Assembly (NCBI GenBank): GCA_002682825.1
Contig: NOKP01000002.1
Span: 2,237,132-2,301,131, forward strand
From: Neonectria sp. B-13
Lineage: Eukaryota; Ascomycota; Sordariomycetes; Hypocreales; Nectriaceae
Direction: 5' to 3'
DNA: 64,000 nucleotides
Shown here: one piece after another, positions 55,801-64,000 of the stretch
How positions within the stretch are numbered: the first letter of the stretch is position 1
How the letters are laid out: the number at the start of each line of letters is the position of its first letter
Translations under genes and position numbers: made by a program
The notes under the pieces: model-generated
What the model saw: only the letters and a program-made list of their open reading frames with translations
Databases searched by the model: none
What the model was told of the DNA's origin: nothing

Positions 55801-58487
55801 CAATGATAGGATCGGGAGCATCCAACCGGTACTTGCGGGAAGATAACGCAGAGGATTGGCTTGCAATCGTTTGAGGAGAGCTGGGCCGAAGTTCTGGACG
55901 CATTCGCGGAGTGGATGGTTGTCTCTGAATTGCAGATGAGACGCCAGAGGCGTTGACAGTCTCCGCCCTGATTTCCGCCACCACTGCCTTCGGTGCAGCG
56001 ATACCAAAACCACGCTGGCCGAGGCTGATTTGCCTCATAAACTTCGGCTGCTTCATCGTCATCGCGGCCTTGGGGACTTTTGGAGTTGAGTCTGGTGTCT
56101 TCTTGATGGCAATAGACAGCGGCTTTTCCATATCGGCCATATTCATGGACATTTTTCTCCCTGATGGCCCTACCGCCGATGCTCTCCTCTCTGGGAGCGA
56201 GGTTCCATAGAGACCAGAGTCCTCTGCCAGCTGTCTCCGTGCTATTTCTTCCAGATCCTTAGCGTGCCGCGAGGAGTAACGATGGCGGCGGTTGCTGGAT
56301 ATACGTGACTTGTGGTCGTCGAATTCCTGTAGTTGTTTCCAAAGGGACTTTTCGCCAGGTCTTGCCAATCTGTCAGGTACAAACCTCGCGAATCCATAGA
56401 CATAATCAAACAGAGCTTCGGGAGCACGACGATTAGGGATATATACAATGTCGTTGATTGCGGTATGATGATGTTTCTGTGAAGGAGGCTGCTCAGTGAT
56501 ATTGGCAGGGAAGTTTGGTTCGGCCTGGAGAGGGGTTGTTTCGATCTCGTTCGTCTCAAGGAGACTCCTCATTTGCAAGTCGTACATTCGACATCGTATG
56601 TTGAAGTCATTTTCGTCGTCTTGCTCGACTTTGTTGGACACCGACAAGGCGATGCCTTGATAGGAGAGAGCTTCATCAGAAGCGCCAGTCCAGTACGAAA
56701 CATGAAGCCACTGAGGGAGCGCATAACACCACTCGTCGCCCCTCGACATGGATGTCTGGTGGTCCACCCGACGAGTCAAGCTGTTCCCCTTGCCAGGTGA
56801 GAAAGATTCTGCCATTGACTGATAGCTGCCAATGACTGGGGTGGGGTGATTTGGCGTGCTGTCGCGGCTATGGAACGACCTCGACAGGCCGGAATGGTGA
56901 GGAGTATGCTGTGGATGGCTGCGCTCCTCCGAGTATTGAGGGTTGCGGTACTTGAAGAGGGGGACAGAGTGAAGTGGCATCTTAGGCATACATATCAGAT
57001 CAATCCCGATCCCATTTCCCACCAATGCTTCAGTCGTCCTTCTCAGAGTTTCGTAGTCAACCTCAAAGACACCCGATCCAGGGCTGATGACCGCAATGGA
57101 AATGCCGGTCCTTGTCAGGTCTCTGTCGATGTGGTCGTGGGCGAATTGCGAGGAAGCCAGGTTAATGGCCTCCAAGACATTGCCAAACATGGAGATGGTG
57201 GACTCCGCCTTGACACGGTTGGTAGGAGTGTCTTTGGGAATCTGAATGCCCCCTTCCTGTTCCGACTGAGCGAATAGCTTGTGGTGGTCAAGGCTGATAT
57301 CTCTGCGGAAGAAATTGAATTCCTTTTTCAACTGGTGCAGGATCTTTGTCCATTCCCCGCTACCCATTTCGCTCACGACAACCCGATAGAAGTCCTTGTA
57401 CGGTCGACGAAGTCCTGAAGGTTGGATGCCGGTGTAATAATCCCCTTCCAAGGTGTCAAACTCAGCGGTCAAGCCCGTATCGTACTCCACACGCGCGAAG
57501 AGCACGATGCTGACTAGATGTTTTGCCTTCAACATGGCCCACCTCTTGAACAGCGCTGGTAGAAACCCATTGACAACTTTGTTGAACATGATTTCACCAG
57601 AACTTTCCGAGTCGAACTCCCACATTTCGCGAGCCATTTGAATGAAGAGAACATATCTGGCCGACTCGCTCCGGAAAATGGGTCGAGTGTCACGGTCAAA
57701 GAAGGCTGAATGCACCCTCAAGCCATCGGCATAGACGGCAGTGATCTGGGCTTTGATGGTGCCCATGAACAAGATGGATTGGCCTTTGTAAACGGTCCTC
57801 TCGGTCAACTCCCCAACAGTCATCCTCCATATGTCGGATCTCGACAGGTATTGATCCTTGAATGATAGCTCCACATGGGAAGCCTTTCTTGCCGGGTTGT
57901 TCTTGTCCACCTATGCAATGATTAGCATGACGAAGCGACTGAGTGGCCGGGGTTCCTACTATGGTTAGGAGAACCTGTGAGCCCTTCTTCATCCCGAAAG
58001 CATCTGCAATGTGCTTCACGACGTACACCTCTACATCGGGCTGTCGCGTCTTCATATCCTGAGGCATGTCCTTGGCGACAAACACATAGCTATTCCCAGC
58101 GACCTCACCATGGCTTTGTGCTGACGATGCGCTCTTAGAACCGCCGTTATGGTCCTGGCTCGACTTGCTGGTGGCCGAGGGTTTCCTCGAGTCTTCTTTC
58201 ACGATCATGATACACATCAAGGCCCCCGGCTTCACGTCGCCGCCTACGAGATCCAAGTTGAGCAATACCTCATCTTTCGAGTACCCCTCGTTCACTGCGA
58301 CCGTACACCGGCGCTCCATCTTGACATGCTTCTCCTCCCTGATTGTCGAATGGGTCGATGCGCTGGCAGGCGAGGCAGGCGACTCGGCGGGGATGCGATC
58401 TAGGTTCGACCTGCTAAACTGTCGGAGATGCGACCAGTGCGGCCCCTTGCGCGGGGCCATATTCTTTCCGCCGCCATTTCGGGACAT
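52898..58487 (-). CDS. IML1: IML1 (DEPDC5), SEACIT/GATOR1 subunit
   Basis: Iml1 is the GTPase-activating subunit of SEACIT (GATOR1 in animals), which acts on Rag GTPases at the vacuole to restrain TORC1 when amino acids are low. Two exons, 58487-57960 and 57910-52898, give about 1,846 residues. The N-terminal domain shows [25 protein letters not shown] and the segment [20 protein letters not shown]. The following region has a von Willebrand-like fold pattern ([33 protein letters not shown]). A long Ser/Arg-rich middle is probably disordered. The DEP domain lies near residues 1340-1420 ([30 protein letters not shown]). The C-terminal domain includes [20 protein letters not shown]. The intron joins [10 protein letters not shown] to VDKNNPARK in phase. 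The gene body is a single 5-kb exon. Confidence 0.94.
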
Positions 58488-60072
58488 GGGAGCTCGAGGA
58501 GACGGTCGCTTGCTACTGCGGTGGGTTCGACGGGAGACGATGCAATCTCACGGATTGCATGATGGGTGAGGCAAATTGACTCAGTCGAAGCAGCCCAGGC
58601 GAACCAGGGTGGCGATGAAGCGTGCAAATGTGGAGGCGATTATAGCAACATTTGACGTCGGCACTGCGATAGTCGAAGCGAGGCGATTCCATGAGGTTGG
58701 TCGGACGTCGCGGCAGAATCGAGCTTGGAGCAGTGGTAGAGGTTCACCGCCTTCTGTATTGGGTGCAGCAAGCAGCTCTCTCTCGGAGTGGCCCCATTAT
58801 ATCGCCAAAGTCGGCTGCATCGCTGCGCAAGGTGATTGGTTCAAGGTGACTGGTTCATGGAAGCTACTGACGACGATGAGGAGGACTATCAGCAGACCTC
58901 GGCTTGGGTTTGATGCTCGTACGTCTTTTCATATGAATGTGAATAAGTGAATAATTCAACTGAATCGAACAGTCAGGGCTTCCAGCATCACCCGCCCTTC
59001 GAGACTGGCTTCCTCATACCAGCAACTTACAAGTAGCTCTTGATGTATGGGCCGCTGACGACTGAATGACACAGCCGAGAGTAGCAACAAAATAAATTTA
59101 GACTCGACCAACTGCAATCCAAGACCTCGTCATTTATGACTTAGATCAGATATTCAGGGACCTTAATGGAACTGCACGCCGGGTGGCTTGTTCTGAAGCG
59201 CTCCGTTGCGATGCCACAGTATGTACCCTTGTATCTCGATTTACATGCAACACAACGAAACAACTCTGGTTTCTGGTGTCTGGCTGACCCTTTGATGTTG
59301 CGACACTGTGTCAGCTGATCTGGAACCAGACACGTCATGGAAACTTTGCGTTCGTGAAATATCGCCCATTCCCCTTCCCTAACGTCTAAGAACGCACTAG
59401 CAAGTCCATTACCATTACCCTCAAACATCGTCACCAGTTAATCATCACCAGTCAATCATCACCAGTGCGACGCCCGTCGCCGAGGCTTCACAAAGAAACG
59501 CAGCTGCAAGGGATATCCATCAAACTCCAAGAGGAAGGGCACCAAGAGCTGCGACTTAACGAGCCACCAGGTGTTGATTGGCAGCCGGTGACATCTTTGC
59601 TATCGCCTCGGCAAATGCAACGCACCTTTCCGGAACCGATGCGCTGACTACAGGTCGTACAATCAACCTTGATGAATGATATCCATCCCAGATTGCCTTT
59701 TTTCGGCTTGTGAATACAAGTGGGAGCTTGACTGCGGCCGCGCCGTGAGAAAGAATCATCAGGATCCGACAGAGACCAAATCGCCGCCCATTGCGACTGT
59801 AGCGACTTAGCCGAGCAGAAAGTTCGCTTGGATTCCATGATTTCTCGAGTAAAGTCGCCTATCCTTTGTCAACATCGTGCACACACCAGTCAGACCATCA
59901 GTCCCACCTCTGGCCACCTGGACATATAAAAGCCAGGACCTCTTCGTTTGTCGCTTGGAACAGGAAACTAGCCGAAGCATTTCCTGCTCTTGACCTCACC
60001 CACGACATTTAGCATCGGCTGTCGAACCTGGAGATCACACACCTTCGCGCTTTATCGATCACCGTCAACAAC
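58488..60072. promoter_or_regulatory. Divergent intergenic region, IML1 and zinc transporter
   Basis: About 1.6 kb between divergent start codons. No gene is supported; open frames are short. A 14-bp direct repeat occurs three times at 59427-59468. A TATAAAAG-like element near 59926-59932 lies about 145 bp upstream of the transporter ATG and may be its TATA box. Confidence 0.5.
59427..59468. repeat. Three tandem copies of a 14-bp element
   Basis: The unit ATCATCACCAGTCA occurs at 59441-59454, again with changes at 59455-59468, and in a diverged form at 59427-59440. Perfect 14-bp spacing in a promoter-sized region makes protein binding possible, but this is not shown. Confidence 0.8.
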
Positions 60073-61718
60073 ATGAGGGGGTTTAACGTTACCCGCAAGC
60101 AGCGCTTGATAGCCACCATTGGCATATCGTTCTCTTTCTTCATCGTCGAGCTCGTTGGTCTGTATTGTCAAAGCCTGGGACCATGGTCGTTAAATGCCCA
60201 TGTCAACTAATATTTCGTGTAGTCGGGTTCTATACACACTCACTCGCTCTAATTGCCGACGCATTCCACTACGTACGTCCTCTGGTTTCGAAGGAACAAC
60301 GTTTTCTAACGAGACCAGCTCAGCGATTTGATTGGAATCGTGGTTGCACTGGCCGCATTGATGGTTGGTTGCTCAGAGACTTACACTTTGGCTGACGATA
60401 TGCTGAGATATACCATAGGTATCAGAGCGCACCTCGCCAGCGCCTCAGGGATATACCTTCGGATGGCAAAGGGCAACTTTGCTAGGTGCCTTTTTCAATG
60501 GCGTGTTCCTCCTGGCGCTGGGAGTCAGCATTCTTGTACAGGCCGTCGAACGGTTTACCAACATTGAACGCAAGTCCATCCAACAAGAAAGAAGGGAAGA
60601 TATCCAAGAGTTAACGGGAACACAGGCGTGGACAACCCTCGAATGGTTCTGATTGTCGGGGGTGTTGGTTTGACACTGAACCTCCTGGTCATGTCATTCC
60701 TTCATGGTGAGACGCTCGCCCCCGCCGCCAAGTTCGGGTTGACTGACGTCCATCTTCAGAACATGACCACGACCACGGCCATGGACATGGACAGGGGCAC
60801 GAAGCAGATCATGATCATGATCATGATCATGCGTCTGCGCAACACCAAGATTCACCTGATACGCCCCGCTACGATGCCGCCAGCGAGTCTGAAGCTCGTT
60901 TAACCCCCGTGAGTCCTCGCTTCGCTTATCTTATGAATTGTCACCTCGCGTATACTAAGTATAGCACCGACAGAGCTCGAGCAGTCATCACGAGCACAAG
61001 CACTCGGCAGCCACGGCCAGCTCTCCCGGCAGGGACCTGGGCATGCTTGGTGTCTTCATACACGTCATGGGGGACGCCATCAACAATGTCGGTGTCATAA
61101 TCGCGGCAGTGATCATCTGGAAAGCGGAAGGACATAGCCGCTACTACGCTGATCCCGCAGTTGGCGTCTTTATTGCCATCATGATCCTTCTCTCGGCGAT
61201 TCCATTGGTCAAGAACAGCGGCGCTATTCTACTACAGATTGCGCCAGGTGGAATCAACCTCGAGGACATCAAACACGACATCGAGTTGGTGAGTTACTAC
61301 GTGTCTTCACGATTCGTCGACGTTGTCGGAGGATTTGTATGACTGCTAACAGCATCAGATCCCTGGAATCAAGTCTGTTCACGAGCTGCATATCTGGCGC
61401 CTGGACCAGCGGAAATCTATCGCGTCCGCCCACTTAGTAGTTGATGGTAGAACCGTCAAGAGCTTCGCGGACAAGGCCAAGATCATCATGGAGTGCCTCC
61501 ATGCTTACGGGATTCACTCGGCAACGCTGCAACCGGAAGTAGCGGCGGAGGGCTCCGTGTCACTCCCCGAGAGCGCCCAGGAGACCCAGACCACGGCGAT
61601 GGAGGTTGGATCGAGCGTGACCAGTCGACGAAGAGGAGGCGGCCAGAACCATTGCCAGCTGATCTGCGGCAGCTTGTGTGATGGGATGAGGTGCTGTACA
61701 CATGTTCAGATGCAGTGA
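60073..61718 (+). CDS. ZRC1: CDF-family zinc transporter, ZRC1/COT1 type
   Basis: ZRC1/COT1 proteins move cytosolic zinc (and cobalt) into the vacuole in exchange for protons. Eight exons, 60073-60157, 60223-60272, 60319-60363, 60419-60569, 60626-60706, 60760-60908, 60965-61288 and 61359-61718, give about 414 residues. Six membrane segments are visible. The transport-site H-x3-D motif occurs twice, FHYLSD (His 44, Asp 48) and HVMGD (His 220, Asp 224), as required. TFGWQRATLLGAFFNGVFLL is a hallmark of this subgroup. Between segments 4 and 5 lies a His/Asp-rich cytosolic loop (HEHDHDHGHGHG, HDHDHDH). The C-terminal domain shows IPGIKSVHELHIWRL and ends with a Cys-rich tail (CQLICGSLC, RCC). 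The intron 60570-60625 uses a GC donor (GCAAGT). Reading without splicing breaks the gene into fragments, which could be mistaken for a pseudogene. Confidence 0.9.
60812..60835 (+). repeat. (GATCAT)4 coding repeat
   Basis: Tandem hexamers encode the alternating Asp-His run in the zinc transporter's cytosolic loop. Copy number may vary between strains. Confidence 0.8.
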
Positions 61719-64000
61719 TCGGCGTTCTGACGTTGTTGTCGTCGCAAGATGGGGGAGTACCGTGGCGGGGGAAGGGGGTTGGGAGTTGTGCGGCTGGTTA
61801 CGTTAGTTGACTGGATCTCAGACCATGGCGTTGTACTGCAGTATGGTAGCTGGTATATCCCTGTATGGTAGGAGGAAGGAAGATCCTTGAAGTATGCTTG
61901 CTCCTGAACCGCTGAGCCACTGGTCCTTTTGGAAACCCGTGAGACGGGGAATCTCTTCTCGGTCCTGCAACTATGGCTTTCTAGGCTTCCGCGTAAATGG
62001 CTGAGCCCGAAGGACTGACGACAGGGCTGTGGTCCTGGTCATGGGATGCAACCTGTAGCATCGGTATGGTGTAGTCTCCTCTTGGAGGGTGCGCCTCTCG
62101 GGTTTGAGAGCCGACGACAAGCTGTGATTTCTATAACAGCATCTGCCCCCGACGCCATGTAGTCACACTAAAGAGGAGCAGACCCTTGGCGCCAACCCGC
62201 ACAGATTGCTGGGCCAGCCTCACGATGGGATATGCAGAAATCGGACCATTCTCTTGGAGACGACGAGGACAGAGGAAGATGCTAGCCTCAAAGGGGCAAG
62301 TCGGTGAGCCACACGTCTAGAGATCTCAGGGCCGGCGATCATCCGAGGGGACTACTGGGCTCGTGTGAACAACATTGGAGATCAATTCTGGGACCCCAAA
62401 GCGATTCTGGTGTTACATTTACGAGGCTGCGGGCCCTGGTATCACATGGAACGCCACGCCCCACGGATGGGGCGTCGAGGTCGAGACCTAGAGAGTTGAG
62501 CTGGCTGTTGAAGAGATCGAGCGTCAGGCGGGCGAGACGGTCCAGGGACGGGCCGCTGATAGCCATCGGTTGCCATCCAATAGCAGTAGACGTCATGGCC
62601 GCGCTTGCAAGCTCTGGAGCGGGATGGATCGCGACGTTGACCGTGTTAGTCAAAGAGCCACACTCGAGACAAGCGAGACAAGAGGCAAAGACGACGTTGT
62701 CGCAACTGTGGCCGCCGCAACCGCAAACCGACAGCCAAAACAGACCCCTCCCCCACGTCCCGACAGCCCGCCCGCCATTGAGGGGAGGTCGTTGAAGTTG
62801 AATAGCGCCTCCCAGCTCCAAGGCGGTGCGGTGCATAGCTCGCGCTAGGGTGCGCTGCGAGGGACGAAACTCGAGCCCGATCCATGACCCAGGAGTGCCA
62901 GGCTCCCAGCAAGCCCGAAAGCATAAGCCGAGCGCAATCTGAGTTCCGAGCAGTCGGGGGAGCCTGGAGCCTCTGGATGCCAGGAGCAGCCGCAGGGGAG
63001 CAATGGGTTGGCCGATGGGTTGGGCCGCGGGCGGCATATTTTGGGGAAATATGACATGTAACAGGAGCCAGGATGGGGGAGCTCATGCGGCCGTTCCATG
63101 CGCGCGCCGACTGGGGCGGCTCATTTCCAAGCAGCGGCAAAGGGCCAAGACAATTTGATTTGATTTGATGCCCGGGGTTCAAATGCCTCGCAGACGAAGA
63201 CCTCCAGCTGGGCCTTTGGAGATGAAGGCGGCTTGTTTGGCTGCGCCTGGGCCGGGCTGGAGGATGACCGGCGTTGAAACACGGATGAGTTGCTTGCAAG
63301 TTGCATTGGGCGGTGAGCAGAGCAGAGCAGAGCAGAGCAGTGCAAAGCTGAGCTGAGCAGAGATGGAAATGGAGTTGAAGCTAGGTCCCTCTACTTCGTA
63401 GCTGCCCCAGGCGGCCCCGCGACACGTGATGGACGCCACGGACGACCCTTGGAAAGTCAGCCGGAGCCGGGTATGATCTACGGGAGGTGGTGGGTGTTAT
63501 TTTCGGTCCCGGGATTGTCTGTTATTAGGTCCCGGATAAAGGAAATGGCTGGTAGGGATGAACGCTACAAAGTGGAAGGTGTTCAAGCATTGCTGGATCC
63601 TTTTCGGATTCACGGGAGGGATGTCAATCCCTCGGGGACGGAACCATGTTGAAGGTGTATTCACTCCCCTCATACTTCCCCTCTGCCTCGAAGGCTTATG
63701 GTGAGAACTGAGGAGAAAAGTCCCCCTACTCCATGGCCCAGGACCTCAAGACGGAAGTTTGCCGCTGCGGACGTCCTATCAATTGCTCGCTGGGGCATTC
63801 GCCTCGGAGCAGACGCGGACCCGCAGGCTGTTGATTTGTGGCTTGTCTGCAGCGCTGCAGCCGCGCAAAGGTTGAGGTGAGTGATGTGGATGTGAGATGT
63901 TTGCTAATAACGAAGCTAGAAGTATTTTGTACTATCCGTACATACTTACTAGGTATGAGTACGTACCACGTACCATGAACACTTCGTACCAGGTAGGGCA
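61719..64000. other. Gene-free right end of the window
   Basis: I find no gene with support. The longest frames (about 230 codons on the minus strand near 62339-63037 and overlapping frames) are compositionally driven and lack family resemblance or splice structure. A (GAGCA)n repeat at 63315-63340 and a (TTTGA)n run near 63154-63168 are present. The final 60 bp contain several TACGTACC/GTACC-type motifs. Confidence 0.5.
63315..63340. repeat. (GAGCA)n microsatellite
   Basis: About five copies of a pentamer lie in gene-free DNA. No function visible. Confidence 0.85.

Noticed and set aside
60165..61342. Fragmented frames suggesting a broken zinc transporter
   Set aside because: Seven introns with acceptable signals, one with a GC donor, restore an intact CDF protein with all transport residues, so it is not a pseudogene.
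62339..63299. Frames of 217 and 232 codons near the right end on the minus strand
   Set aside because: They overlap in different frames, are Ala/Pro/Arg-rich and have no recognisable domain.
1..64000. CRISPR arrays, insertion sequences, secondary-metabolite clusters or transposon relics
   Set aside because: No spaced direct repeats, transposase, reverse transcriptase, polyketide or non-ribosomal synthetase domains, or long terminal repeats were seen. The genes present are typical eukaryotic housekeeping genes.

Overview
This window is nuclear DNA of a filamentous ascomycete, most likely a sordariomycete. The evidence is the gene content and gene style. Genes sit on both strands without operons. 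Introns are short (about 44-105 nt) with GTAAGT-like donors, CTAAC/CTGAC-like branch sites and C/TAG acceptors. Coding regions favour C or G at the third codon position. Promoters and leaders are pyrimidine-rich. RAS1, RPN1, SCC2/MIS4 and IML1 homologues are all of fungal type. The order or genus cannot be fixed from sequence reading alone.

Layout by region: 0-5.4 kb, long leader and an RBMS/MSSP-like two-RRM RNA-binding protein (+). 5.8-7.1 kb, RIO2 kinase (-), divergent from RPN1 (+, 7.6-10.5 kb), the largest non-ATPase subunit of the 26S proteasome. 10.9-14.2 kb, an OPT-family oligopeptide transporter (-). 17.5-18.3 kb, 5-formyltetrahydrofolate cyclo-ligase (+). 19.3-22.6 kb, a transportin-3/Mtr10-type karyopherin (+). 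23.7-27.7 kb, an intronless gene (+) for an unrecognised 1,329-residue cysteine-rich protein. 28.7-29.6 kb, RAS1 (-), with 6.7 kb of apparently gene-free DNA upstream. 36.3-37.6 kb, a MoaB/CinA-like protein with eight tiny exons (-), divergent from a GMF/ADF-homology protein (+, 38.1-38.75 kb). 38.9-39.9 kb, NBP35 (-). 40.5 kb, a tRNA-Gln(CUG) (-). 40.8-41.9 kb, deoxyhypusine hydroxylase (+), tail-to-tail with the Pol I subunit RPA12 (-, 41.9-42.4 kb). 42.9-48.7 kb, the cohesin loader SCC2/MIS4 (+). 50.6-52.4 kb, a VCX1-type Ca2+/H+ antiporter (+). 52.9-58.5 kb, IML1/DEPDC5 of the SEACIT/GATOR1 complex (-). 60.1-61.7 kb, a ZRC1/COT1-type zinc transporter (+). 61.7-64 kb, no gene seen.

Most genes are conserved housekeeping genes with no sign of a dedicated gene cluster. 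Some themes recur: growth signalling (RAS1, IML1), ribosome production and translation (RIO2, RPA12, tRNA-Gln, deoxyhypusine hydroxylase), metal handling (NBP35, zinc transporter, calcium exchanger). I infer no functional linkage beyond adjacency.

The strongest candidate for something undescribed is the 23,713-27,702 gene. It carries five tandem six-cysteine modules, each fitting C-x2-C..C..C-x2-C..C. The fifth is a textbook Zn2Cys6 (Gal4-type) spacing. A proline-rich tandem repeat and a second cysteine-rich C-terminal region follow. Other points of interest are splicing oddities: 9-nt and 18-nt microexons, a start-codon-only exon, a GC-AG intron, and stop-free introns whose length is a multiple of three. 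Exon boundaries were assigned by hand from splice signals and family conservation; no search or RNA data were available.
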